DNA from: BM506 sp031581485
Lineage (GTDB): Bacteria > Desulfobacterota > Desulfobulbia > Desulfobulbales > SURF-16
Assembly (NCBI GenBank): GCA_031581485.1
Contig: JAVLBA010000016.1
Span: 1-42,534 of the forward strand
Reading direction: 5' to 3'
Length of the DNA stretch: 42,534 nt
A program made the position numbers and the translations under genes. The number at the start of each line of letters is the position of its first letter. Position 1 is the first letter of the stretch. The notes beneath the pieces were generated by a model. That model made no database searches. It saw only the letters and a program-made list of their open reading frames with translations, and had not been told where the DNA came from. Positions 1-8,700 of the stretch are shown here, in pieces.

Positions 1-528
1 GGTGGAGACCTTTTTCACCGTGCTCTCTTTATTGATTATGGCGGTAAGTAATCTGGTGGCCCATGCCCGGTGGGCGGATTCTATCTCCACAAGGCGGATG
101 GGCAGGGTGGGATCGGCTGGCTTATACACCTCTTTGATCGCACTGGCCGAGGAGTGCATTTGTTCATGGGGTCTTTCAAGCTCCTTGAACAAGGGCTGCA
201 GACCGGGAAGCATCTGTTCCGCCTCTGTGCGTCCTTCCCCATAGAGCCAGCTGCCCAGTTTGCATTTTTTATGGTCGGTCTGCACATTCAGGGTGGTGAC
301 ACTCTCGTCGGTGAGCAGGATGTTGACCGCCTGGGCCCAGTGGAGATGATCCACCTCCCGCTGGGCCAGCACCTTGTCAAGCTCTTTGCCGCTGATCACC
401 TCATGGGCGTTGGAAAGGATGGTGCCCACGCCAAAATAGCTGATGGCAGTAATGGCGATGAGCATGGTGAGAATAATTGTGTAACCGCATACAATTTTTT
501 TGCCGATGGTCATTTTCTTCCAATTCAT
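1..528 (-). CDS. Methyl-accepting chemotaxis protein-like receptor, N-terminal part (cut by window edge)
   Basis: The reading frame is open from an ATG at 528 to base 1, giving 176 residues without a stop, so the C-terminal part lies outside the window. An AAGGAAA ribosome site precedes the ATG. Residues about 12-36 form one hydrophobic segment, followed by a predicted periplasmic region. That region carries features of a CZB (chemoreceptor zinc-binding) domain: H61/H63 with W64, a CxLGxW signature at C89-W94, and histidines at 121 and 125. A second His-x-x-Trp stretch at 153-156 looks like the start of another copy. Known chemoreceptors continue into HAMP and signalling domains that bind CheA/CheW; here that is inferred because the part is missing. 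A histidine kinase or diguanylate cyclase with the same sensor is possible. Confidence 0.7.
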   Translation of the reverse strand, partial: MNWKKMTIGKKIVCGYTIILTMLIAITAISYFGVGTILSNAHEVISGKELDKVLAQREVDHLHWAQAVNILLTDESVTTLNVQTDHKKCKLGSWLYGEGRTEAEQMLPGLQPLFKELERPHEQMHSSASAIKEVYKPADPTLPIRLVEIESAHRAWATRLLTAIINKESTVKKVST

Positions 529-883
529 AATGCTTTCCTTTTGGCCAGAATAAGGTGCTGGTATCTCTATATAAACACAAATATGTAAAGAACAATTAAT
601 TTAAAATTAATCAAGACGTTATTTTCATGCGTTACGCTGGAAAAGTTAAAAAAAAAACAAGAATGGCAGCAAAGAGGATGGGAGCAGGGCGGGGAGAGGC
701 TGTTCAAAAAGGGAGGGGAGGGGGACATCGCCTCTTTGTCGGGGGGAACCGGGAGGGGATGAAAAGGGACAGGATGGCTGGTGTTTCCAGCCATCCAAGG
801 GAAAAGGAAGATGGGAAGACAGCATCCTGAAAGGTTCTGCTTGGTTTCAAGGCGCCGTCTCCCTGGTGGGGAAATGGTCGAAA
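529..883. other. Intergenic region, no gene supported
   Basis: These 355 bases separate the chemoreceptor start from the slyD-type stop. The part next to the receptor is AT-rich and should hold its promoter, but I see no convincing -35/-10 pair. The middle is purine-rich on the plus strand. Short open frames here have low-complexity K/G/R-rich or P/S-rich products and no good ribosome site. The only clear structure is the hairpin at 772-796. Confidence 0.6.
772..796 (-). terminator. Probable terminator of the SlyD-type gene
   Basis: A perfect 10-bp inverted repeat (GGATGGCTGG / CCAGCCATCC) with a 5-base loop lies about 90 bases downstream of the isomerase stop. On the minus strand it is followed by TGTCCCTTTTC, a weak T-run. 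Confidence 0.5.
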
Positions 884-1309
884 TCAGGCAACTTCAACGA
901 TCTCGATATCAAAGATCAAGGTCTTGCCGGCCATGGGATGGTTGACATCCATCTTGACGCTCTCTTCGTTTATCTCAGCCACTGTGGCTGGTACGGGCTG
1001 ACCGTCCTGATTGGTCATCTGCAGCATCATGCCCTCCTCAAGCTTCAGGTCTTCCGGGAAATTGGCGTTGGGAATATCAATGAGAAGCTCTTCGTTTCTG
1101 GGACCATAGGCCTCTTCAGGGGTAAGGGTAAACTTCTTGCAGTCCCCTTGGTTCATGCCGAGCACGGCCTGATCAAAACCCTGGATCATCTGTCCGGCTC
1201 CAACCTCGAAAGAGAGGGGGCTGCTCTCCTTGGAAGAATCGAAAACCTCACCATCTTCAAATGTGCCGGTGTAGTGGACGCTGATTTTATTGCCTGCCTC
1301 AATTGTCAT
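884..1309 (-). CDS. FKBP-type peptidyl-prolyl cis-trans isomerase, SlyD-like
   Basis: A 141-residue protein with the SlyD/FkpB arrangement. The split FKBP fold starts with KISVHYTGTFEDGEVFDSS, and GQMIQGFDQAVLGM is the usual FKBP core. The insert-in-flap region runs from about residue 70 to 120, and the fold closes with NHPMAGKTLIFDIEIVEV. Members catalyse proline isomerisation and bind unfolded chains in the cytoplasm. It lacks the His/Cys-rich metal-binding tail of E. coli SlyD, so a nickel-delivery role is unlikely from sequence. The start is supported by AAGGAG nine bases before the ATG. It appears to be a single-gene unit with its own upstream gap and downstream hairpin. Confidence 0.9.
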   Translation of the reverse strand: MTIEAGNKISVHYTGTFEDGEVFDSSKESSPLSFEVGAGQMIQGFDQAVLGMNQGDCKKFTLTPEEAYGPRNEELLIDIPNANFPEDLKLEEGMMLQMTNQDGQPVPATVAEINEESVKMDVNHPMAGKTLIFDIEIVEVA

Positions 1310-1611
1310 GATATGATTCTCCTTAGAATAAATTGACTGGGACTTAGACGGCTAAACGCCGCCGGTAGTCACGAAATAGATCTTTTTCATAAAAATCAGA
1401 GATAATATACCCTAAATGGCCGGAAAAATCTTTGAAAAACACGATTTTTTCAGCAAAAAACAGGGTAAAAATCCTATTATTGAATTTTTTCACCCATTTG
1501 ACGAGAATTTTTTGGTGGATCTGGAATTTTTTTGAGAAAACAGGGCAGGATCCTCAGAAAGCGGCCTTCCTGAGAGGCGCCCCTGACGATGTCGCTCCGC
1601 ACTTCTTGGGG
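1310..1611. other. Intergenic region with the isomerase promoter area
   Basis: About 300 bases without a supported gene. It must contain the promoter of the SlyD-type gene and the end of the Bax-like transcript. The stretch around 1410-1540 is AT-rich. No clean promoter could be fixed by eye. Confidence 0.5.
1553..1574 (-). terminator. Possible terminator of the Bax-like gene
   Basis: CTCAG/CTGAG arms extended by A-T pairs close a short GC-rich loop about 40 bases after the stop. On the minus strand a TTTTCTC stretch follows some ten bases later, which is looser than a canonical terminator. Confidence 0.35.
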
Positions 1612-2631
1612 TCATTGTTCCTGGTCAGCCCATTTGGGGATCAGGCTGATGGGCTGACCGCTGCCGAGTCTGGCCACGTCCAGCCTGCCCAGATTATTGT
1701 GGCGCATCATCTGGCGCAGGGTTTCAATGTAGAGTGCCCCTCTTTCCGAATATTTTTCCAGGCCGGCGGCCAGGGTGTGGCCGTCCAAGGGTTCTCCCCG
1801 GCGGCGCAGGTCACTGCGCAGCCTCCTGAACTCCACATAGGCCTTGTTGGTGTTGAGATTTCTGGCAAAGGCGGCCATGGAGTCCAGGGGGGCCTTAAAA
1901 TCAGCGATTCGGTAATCCCCCAGGCCCTCACGTTGCTGGGCAGGGACAAGGCCGCTTCCCCAGCGCCACTGACCAAACAGGGCGTTGCCCTCCATGGCAA
2001 AGCGGGAGGTGGCGTAGGCGCTTTCATAGGCGGCCTGACCCAGGGCCATGGAAGGCGGGATGCTGTCCACCCTGGAGAAGAGGGTGGCGAGATGCTGCTT
2101 GGTGAGGGGTCCCTGATATGACTGGTTTGTTACCTTGTATGCACGGGCAAGTTGCTGCAGCCATTGACTTTCCCGGGCCGTCAGAGTGCCTTCTTTTCTC
2201 TTGGCGACAAGTTCTGTCAATTGCTGTCGTTCCCCGGCAATAAGTTCATTGACGCGGAGAATAAGGGGTAACATGGTCCGGTAGAAGAGAGACTTTTTAA
2301 AGGCGATGGACTCGTTGTCCGACCAGGTATCAATGATGTTGGCCAGATAAATACGGGGCACCTTTATCTGCCCTCTCTCCAGGTTCTCCATGGTGAAGCC
2401 GATCTCCTGGTAATAATCCCAGACTTCCTGGGCAGAGGAGACCTTCAGTTTTTTGGGAGCCCCGGTGAGGGGGACATGTTTCGCCTGGATGGTCTGCAAC
2501 TGATTGTTCCCTTGACCTGTGAAAGGATGGCACTTGCTGAAGGTGATGGCAAGTGCCAGAGCCAGCAGGGAAGTGCCGGTGGCCAGCCCCAGCCACTGTT
2601 TGGAGGATGATGGAAACGGTATCTTTGTCAT
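1612..2631 (-). CDS. Membrane-anchored Bax-like glucosaminidase-domain protein
   Basis: 339 residues from the ATG at 2631. Residues about 13-32 form a single hydrophobic segment, probably an uncleaved anchor. The rest resembles the E. coli Bax family (mannosyl-glycoprotein endo-beta-N-acetylglucosaminidase-like domain), with SIPPSMALGQAAYESAYATS carrying the expected catalytic-type Glu, followed by NALFGQWRW and FARNLNTNKAY. Such domains cut N-acetylglucosamine-containing glycan, usually peptidoglycan. The frame can be opened further upstream to 2742, but that extension is encoded by the palindromic repeat element and has no family similarity, so I chose the internal ATG. No strong Shine-Dalgarno is visible before it. 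It is the last gene of the long minus-strand block. Confidence 0.75.
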   Translation of the reverse strand: MTKIPFPSSSKQWLGLATGTSLLALALAITFSKCHPFTGQGNNQLQTIQAKHVPLTGAPKKLKVSSAQEVWDYYQEIGFTMENLERGQIKVPRIYLANIIDTWSDNESIAFKKSLFYRTMLPLILRVNELIAGERQQLTELVAKRKEGTLTARESQWLQQLARAYKVTNQSYQGPLTKQHLATLFSRVDSIPPSMALGQAAYESAYATSRFAMEGNALFGQWRWGSGLVPAQQREGLGDYRIADFKAPLDSMAAFARNLNTNKAYVEFRRLRSDLRRRGEPLDGHTLAAGLEKYSERGALYIETLRQMMRHNNLGRLDVARLGSGQPISLIPKWADQEQ

Positions 2632-2650
2632 GGTCTCTTTGGGGTGATCC

Positions 2651-2824
2651 TTATCAGCTTGTTGAAAAACTACTGCGCTCGAAGGTCTCTCTTCGTTCGC
2701 TATCTGCTGATGCGGCGTCAAAATTCGGCTCAAAATGCTCATTTACCACATGTAAACTGCGCTTTTTCGCCTCATTTTTCCTTGCCTCAGCTGCGCTCGC
2801 TACCTTTTTCAACGGGCTGTTATA
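2651..2824. repeat. Long imperfect palindrome, MITE/REP-like element
   Basis: The two halves read as imperfect reverse complements. The left end TTATCAGCTTGTTGAAAAAC matches the reverse complement of the right end, which begins TTATAACAGCCCGTTGAAAA. The inner parts GCTGATGCGGCGTC (left) and GCTGAGGCAAGGAA (right, reversed) continue the match, and the centre is TTTAC-CACA-TGTAAA. No protein is encoded. The structure fits a non-autonomous mobile repeat sitting between recO and the Bax-like gene. No second copy is seen in this window. Confidence 0.65.
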
Positions 2825-2871
2825 AAATGAAAAAAAATATGATGGCCCATTTTTTGGGTCAGCCACCATGA

Positions 2872-3630
2872 TTAGAGGGCGCGGAGCTCCTTCCAGGAGA
2901 GAATATTCCTCTGGAGCAGAAAGTCGTTATGACCCTGGAAGAGGGCCATGGTCTCGTTGAGAGATTGTTTGGAAAAATGGAGTCGGGGCCATTTGTCCAC
3001 CGTCAGTTGGCGGGCCTTTTCCAGGAGCCGGATGGTCCCCAGGGAAAGCGGCAGGCCGCCGGAGCTCTTTTCCGGTGCCAGCGCCGCACATGGAGAACAT
3101 ACCAGGCCGTTTTTGGGCGAGAAAAAAGAGAAACTTCTTGAGCTGTCCACGGCAACACGACATTGGCAGCAGGAGGAAAGATGGAGATGATAGCCCAGCA
3201 GGGTGAAAAGGTGGAGTTGAAAAAGAAGGAGAGTCGCCTGGGGGGCGTTTTTGGTGAGCTGGCCATGGGTCCAGGTCAGGAGGTGAAAGAGATTCTCGTC
3301 CTGATCATGTTCTGCTGTCCAGTTCAATACAAGTTCGCTGGCCAGGGTTGAGCAGACAAAACGTTGGTAATCGCTGCGCAGGGCCGGAAAGGGGTTGATG
3401 ATTTCTGCCTCGTCAATTCGAACCAGCGAGGAATACCTGCTGTCGGCAAAAACAATGTGGAGATGATTAAAGAGCTCAAGTTTACCCACGAAACGTTTTT
3501 TGCTTCTTTTGGCGCCCTTGGCAATGGCCGTTATCTTGCCGAATCCGGAGGTAAAAAAGGTGATAATCTTGTCAGATTCACCATGGTCGAAGATCTTCAA
3601 GACCACGGCCTCGGTTTCGTGGTTTGCCAT
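2872..3630 (-). CDS. recO: DNA repair protein RecO
   Basis: 252 residues, the usual RecO length. The N-terminal OB-fold (VVLKIFDHGESDKIITFFT, then AKGAKRSKKRF) binds single-stranded DNA. A helical middle follows, then a four-cysteine zinc site (CCQC with a later CSPC pair) typical of many RecO proteins. RecO loads RecA onto SSB-covered DNA with RecR in the RecFOR gap-repair pathway. The ATG begins two bases after the stop of the RodZ-like gene and has no separate ribosome site, so the two are probably translationally coupled. Confidence 0.92.
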   Translation of the reverse strand: MANHETEAVVLKIFDHGESDKIITFFTSGFGKITAIAKGAKRSKKRFVGKLELFNHLHIVFADSRYSSLVRIDEAEIINPFPALRSDYQRFVCSTLASELVLNWTAEHDQDENLFHLLTWTHGQLTKNAPQATLLLFQLHLFTLLGYHLHLSSCCQCRVAVDSSRSFSFFSPKNGLVCSPCAALAPEKSSGGLPLSLGTIRLLEKARQLTVDKWPRLHFSKQSLNETMALFQGHNDFLLQRNILSWKELRAL

Positions 3631-3632
3631 TA

Positions 3633-4580
3633 TCAGCTGGGAAGATCAGTGGGCAGGGTGATGGCAAGGGAGCCAGCATTGCTGGTGCCTTCAACAGTGA
3701 TTGGGGACCCGTTCAAGGTCATCTCCACGGCATCGGCGGGGTCAACATGGAGGGTGATCCGCCTTGTTGCCTGCCAGCTGCTTTCTTCGCCCTTGGCAAA
3801 GATGAATTTTTCAGGCTGCTTGTCATCTTGGCCCACGGACAGGTGTGTCCTTTTGAGAAAGCGGATGTGGAGGTGGACGGAGCCGGCGGCAAGGAAGCGG
3901 CCTTGCTCCTGCTCTACAGCATCCACCGGGGTCTTGTCCTGGCGGACCATCATGGGGGTGGTCGTGCTGTCATGCTCCAGGCCCATTTTGCCCGCTGATT
4001 GCGGCGAGATCAGGGGTGTTTCCCGGCTGGGCCCCGCGGCAATAATCTGTAATTCTTTGATCTCCTTTTCCGCCACAGCCGCCTGTGCAACCCCCTCCTG
4101 TCCGACAGGGGGGAGAGCTGTCATGTCCACCGGCTGCGCATCATCCGCCTGAAAGAAAAAATAGGCGAGGCCCAAGGCCAGGGCGAGGAGCAAAAGGATG
4201 AAGTAGAAACGAAAGGAAAGAAAGAAGGGTGAAGACTCAGCCAGTCTTTCGCCGGACAGAACATCCGGCGTTGATAAGGAGACCGTTCCCCATTCCTTGC
4301 TGAATCTTTCCAGAATCTCATCCTCATCAAGTCCTAAGTGGAGCGCATAAATTTTCACAAAACCCTTGGTGTACACAGAAAGAGGTAAAAGGTCTTTGTC
4401 ACCTGACTCAAGGGCCTTTACTATTTGGGTGGGAATACACGTGGACTCAGCAACCTCTTCAATGGTCTGCTCTTTTTTTTGCCGTTCACGCTGGAGATAG
4501 GCGCCCAAGGGGTGACTGCTCTCCGGGCCTGATTTCTCAGCATGTGCAGACCCTGTTTTTGTATTGTTTTCCTGAGTCAT
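3633..4580 (-). CDS. rodZ: RodZ-like helix-turn-helix membrane protein
   Basis: 315 residues. An N-terminal helix-turn-helix of the HTH_25 type spans about residues 25-95 (LGAYLQRERQKKEQTIEEVA and VYTKGFVKIYALHLGLDEDE). One transmembrane segment follows at about 120-145, then a low-complexity periplasmic linker. The C-terminal beta domain of the DUF4115/RodZ type is at about 225-310 (ESSWQATRRITLHVDPADAV). In the family the cytoplasmic HTH binds MreB and links the cytoskeleton to cell-wall synthesis. AGGGG precedes the ATG. It lies directly upstream of recO. A general HTH regulator is less likely given the membrane layout. Confidence 0.85.
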   Translation of the reverse strand: MTQENNTKTGSAHAEKSGPESSHPLGAYLQRERQKKEQTIEEVAESTCIPTQIVKALESGDKDLLPLSVYTKGFVKIYALHLGLDEDEILERFSKEWGTVSLSTPDVLSGERLAESSPFFLSFRFYFILLLLALALGLAYFFFQADDAQPVDMTALPPVGQEGVAQAAVAEKEIKELQIIAAGPSRETPLISPQSAGKMGLEHDSTTTPMMVRQDKTPVDAVEQEQGRFLAAGSVHLHIRFLKRTHLSVGQDDKQPEKFIFAKGEESSWQATRRITLHVDPADAVEMTLNGSPITVEGTSNAGSLAITLPTDLPS

Positions 4581-4767
4581 GAAATCCCCTGCAGTGTCGA
4601 TCCCATTGGGAAAATAAGATCTGAGGTGGGTAATGTAAATGTTTGACTCTACTCCACAAAGGGTTCCGAGGCAAATCCCGCCTCAAAATCATAAGGGAAT
4701 ATGAGGTGCGCAACCCTCTTGGGGCGTCAATTGAAGCGGTATAAAGGGGGTGAGGGAAAGGCGGCGA

Positions 4768-5775
4768 TCAGAGTTGCTCTTTGATATAAGCGTCTTCGCG
4801 GAGCTGGATGACCCACTTATCAAATTTTTCCTTGAGCTGCTGCTCCTGAAGCAGGGCCCGAATTTCTTCTCGTACTGTCTGGAGAGGGGCCTGGGTAATG
4901 ACATTTCCTGATTTGCTGGAGAGGATTTTGAAGAACTGGAAGCTGTCACCGCTGTCGATGATCGGGCTGACCTCGCCGGCGCGCAGGCCGTCAAATCCTT
5001 CCTGCATGGGCCTGGAGAGTTCATCTCGACCAAAGACCCCGATATCGCCGCCATCGCTTGCTGAGGGCAGATCAGAGTATGATCTGGCTATTTCCTTAAA
5101 GTTCTCGCCGGCCATCACCATACCGCGCAGCTGTTGGGCCCGCATCAGGGCCTCTTCCTTGCTGGCGGCTTTACTGTCACGACCCCACAGGCAGCCGATC
5201 TGGAGAATATGGAGGCCGTCCTCTTTATTGATCTGACCATACTGGGTGTTGTAATACTCCTCGATCTGCTCATTGGTGATCACCACCTTGGAGCGTATCT
5301 CAACCCCGAGGAGGCGCTGCTGGGTGATCTGATTGCGGAGATTATCCTTGTACATCTGCGGGGAAAGGCCGCTCTTGGCCAGTTCGGCCGCGAACTGTTC
5401 CTTGCTGAAGTTGTTTTGTTCCATGATCCGGAAGTAATTCATCTCAATCTCTTCGTCACTCACCGCAATGCCATGTTCCGCTGCCCGCTGGGCAATGAGT
5501 TTGCGCTCAATCAGATTGTCCAGAATCTCCTTGCGGGCCGCGGTCAGGGCCAGGGATCGCTCTTCAGGGGGGGCCTCTTCCCGAATCTTCTCAAAATGGA
5601 GGGCCCCTTCGCTGTTTAATTCGGAAAGGGTGATCAGATCATCGTTGACCACCGCCACAACCCGGTCAATGACCTCGGCCTGGGCCAGGACAGGAAAAAG
5701 GAGCAGGAAAAAAAGGAAACGGAGGATATATAACATGGGGTAGGGGCTGGAATGGCTGTATGTCAATTTTTTCAC
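4768..5775 (-). CDS. SurA-like periplasmic chaperone / parvulin prolyl isomerase
   Basis: 335 residues if the GTG at 5775 is used; an in-frame ATG at 5736 gives a tidier signal peptide (LRFLFFLLLFPVLAQAE). Neither has a clear ribosome site, so the start is uncertain. After the signal come a SurA N-terminal domain (EVIDRVVAVVNDDLITLSEL) and one parvulin domain at about 183-290 (GENFKEIARSYSDLPSASDG, GDIGVFGRDELSRPMQEGF). E. coli SurA has two parvulin domains and 428 residues; this has one, like many deltaproteobacterial SurA/PrsA-type proteins. It probably escorts outer-membrane proteins to BamA, encoded two genes upstream. It starts 21 bases after the mfd stop. Confidence 0.85.
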   Translation of the reverse strand: MKKLTYSHSSPYPMLYILRFLFFLLLFPVLAQAEVIDRVVAVVNDDLITLSELNSEGALHFEKIREEAPPEERSLALTAARKEILDNLIERKLIAQRAAEHGIAVSDEEIEMNYFRIMEQNNFSKEQFAAELAKSGLSPQMYKDNLRNQITQQRLLGVEIRSKVVITNEQIEEYYNTQYGQINKEDGLHILQIGCLWGRDSKAASKEEALMRAQQLRGMVMAGENFKEIARSYSDLPSASDGGDIGVFGRDELSRPMQEGFDGLRAGEVSPIIDSGDSFQFFKILSSKSGNVITQAPLQTVREEIRALLQEQQLKEKFDKWVIQLREDAYIKEQL

Positions 5776-5796
5776 GATAGGATAGGGGATTAGAGT

Positions 5797-8700
5797 TTAT
5801 ATATCATCAGCCTGGAACTGCTGCAATACTTTTTTCGCGGCCTTGAAAATGGCGTCACTGCTCTTGGTCGAGGTGGTCACCACCAGCCTGTTGTCCGGGG
5901 TGATCCGCACCGTGCCCTTGGAGTTGTGTACCAGAAGCAGGATCTGTTCCGGGGCCACCGGTGTTTCCGGCAGAAAAGAAAAGGCCAGACTGCCCGGCCC
6001 CTGATCGAGCTTGATAATACAAGGAGGCCTCATCAGCATCTTAAGTTCGATAATTCGCAGTAAATTTTCGGTCTCTGAGGGGATCGTGCCGTAGCGGTCC
6101 ATAAGTTCATCGCGCAGGTCAGCAAGCTGCTCGCGCCCGGTAATGCTGGAGATCTTCCGGTAGGCAATGTAGCGCTGCTCGCCATCAGGGATGTAGGAGG
6201 GGGGGATCAGGGCGGAGAGCTGCAGATTGATCTCCGGTTCGAAATCAGGGAGCTGATCAAACTGGTCGCCTTCAGGGCCTCTTCTTTTCAGATCCTCCAC
6301 CGTTCTCTGCAGCAGGTCAAGATAGAGATCATATCCCACCGCCGCGATATTGCCGCTCTGGGATTCCCCCAGGATATTGCCGCCGCCGCGGATCTGCAGA
6401 TCGCTCATGGCCAGTTTGAAGCCGCCGCCCAGTTCATTATAGTCCATCAGGGCCCGGAGCCGCTGTTTGGCATCCTTGGAAAGGCCGTCCAGAGAGGGTA
6501 CCAGCAGGTAGGCATAGGCCTGTTTGCTGGAGCGGCCCACCCGGCCCCGGAGCTGGTAGATGCCGGCCAGGCCCAGGCGGTCGGCCCGGGTGATGATGAT
6601 GGTGTTGGCGTTGGGGATATCCAGCCCTGATTCAATGATGGTGGTGCAGACCAGGACATCGATGCGATGGTTGACAAAATCCACCATGATCTCTTCCAGC
6701 ACCTTGCCGGGCATCTGGCCGTGGCCCACGGCCACCCTGGCCTCGGGTACCAGTTTCTGGAGGCGCATGGCCATCTCGTGGATGGACTGCACCCGGTTAT
6801 GGACCAGAAAGACCTGGCCGCCCCGCTGCATCTCTTTAATCACCGCCTCCTTGATGACCAGATCATCATGGCGGGCCACAAAGGTCTTGACGCTGCGCCT
6901 ATGCTGGGGGGGAGAGCTGATCACCGACAGATCGCGGACGCCCAGCAGCGACAACTGCAGGGTGCGGGGAATGGGGGTGGCCGTCAGGGTGAGGACATCG
7001 ATATTGTGGCGCAGTTTTTTGAGCTTTTCCTTGTGGGTGACCCCGAAGCGGTGCTCCTCGTCGATAATGAGCAGGCCCAGGCGATTGAAAACCACATCCT
7101 TGGAGAGGAGGGGATGGGTGGCGATGAGCACATCCACCCGGCCATTGCCAAGATCCTTGATGATCTCCCTCTGCTCCTTGGGGCTCCGGAAGCGGTTGAG
7201 GCTTGCCACCCGCACCGGAAAGCCGGCAAAGCGCTCCCTGAAGGATTCGGCGTGCTGTTCGGCCAGCACCGTGGTAGGCACCAGCACCGCCACCTGGAAG
7301 CCGTCCTCCACCACCTTGAAGGCGGCGCGGATGGCTACCTCGGTCTTGCCGTAGCCCACATCGCCGCAGACCAGGCGGTCCATGGTGCGGGGCGAGGTGA
7401 GATCGTCCAGGCAGCTGTTGATGGCGCTTAACTGTCCTTCTGTCTCCGCATAGGGGAAGGATTCGGTGAGTTCCTGGAAGAGTTCACCTGGTTCAGAGAA
7501 GAGATGACCTTGGGCGACCTGTCTCTTGGCGTAGAGCTTCAGGAGATCCTGGGCCACCTTCCACACCGCCTCTTTGACCTTGCTTTTGGCTCTGGCCCAG
7601 GCCTTGCCGCCCAGGCTGTCTATCTTCGGTTTTTTATCAGATAAGCCCTTGTACTTGCTCACCATATTGATTCGGTCAATGGGCACGTAGAGCTTGTCGT
7701 TATCCTTGAATTCGAGATGGAGAAAATCGTTGCTGATCCCTCCATGGGTCATGGTGACAATGCCCTGATAGATGCCGATCCCGTGGGTGACATGGACCAC
7801 CAGTTCCCCGGCCGCCAGCTGGTCAAAAGTAACGGATTCACCGGTAGCCGGATGCTTGCGCCGCCGGCGCGGCCCGAACTGTTTTTCACCAAAGAGCTCT
7901 GTCTCTGAGAAAAAATGGATTTTTTCCAGGGGCAGATCAAAGCCCTGGCTCAGGGGCTCCGGCAGCAAAATCACCTGGTCGCGGCCCACCTCTTGGGGGC
8001 GGAAGGGCAGCCCCTGCTCCTGCACATCAAGGCCGTGTTGGGCCAGAATGTCATGAAGGTTGCGGAGATGACGAAGAGAGCGGCAGGCGATAATGGTCTG
8101 GTGGCCCTCTTCCTGCAGGGCATGGATGCGATCCACCAGGGGCATGAGCAGCCCCTCTTGCTGGCGGCGGAGGTCAAGATCCTGTTTGAGCAGGGTGTGG
8201 TTGCCGCAGGAGATGGCAATGGTCTCCTGGTTGGGGCTGATGAAATCATGGAGCTGGAGCCGGGTGAAAGAGGCCAGCTTGTGGCCCAGTTCCTCTTCTT
8301 CAACAAAGAGACGGGCCGGGGCCAGGGCCGGCTGCTGCGTTCGCTTGGCCTCCTGAAAATTGGCAACGATCCTCTCTCTGACCAGCTGCAGAGACTGCTG
8401 CTGGGAAAGGGAGTCGATCTCGATGATCAGGGTCTCCCGGGGCAGGAGATCCAGCACGGTATCTGTTTTGGTGTAAAAAAGGGGCAGGAAAAATTCGATA
8501 CCCGGGAAAGAGCGTTTCTCGCTGAGATATTCCTTTATCTTCTGGCTGGGGTCGTCAGCCCACCCCTCCTGGTCTGCCAGGGCAGCAAAGGTGGTGACCA
8601 GCTGCCTCTGCTCTTCTTCCTGCTGCGGAAAGAGGATGTCGCTCACCGGCAGGATGACGGTTTCCGGGATCTCCTTGAGGGAGCGTTGGCTGATGGGGTC

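Noticed and set aside
2632..2742. 37-residue N-terminal extension of the Bax-like protein
   Set aside because: Encoded by the palindromic repeat element and unlike the family.
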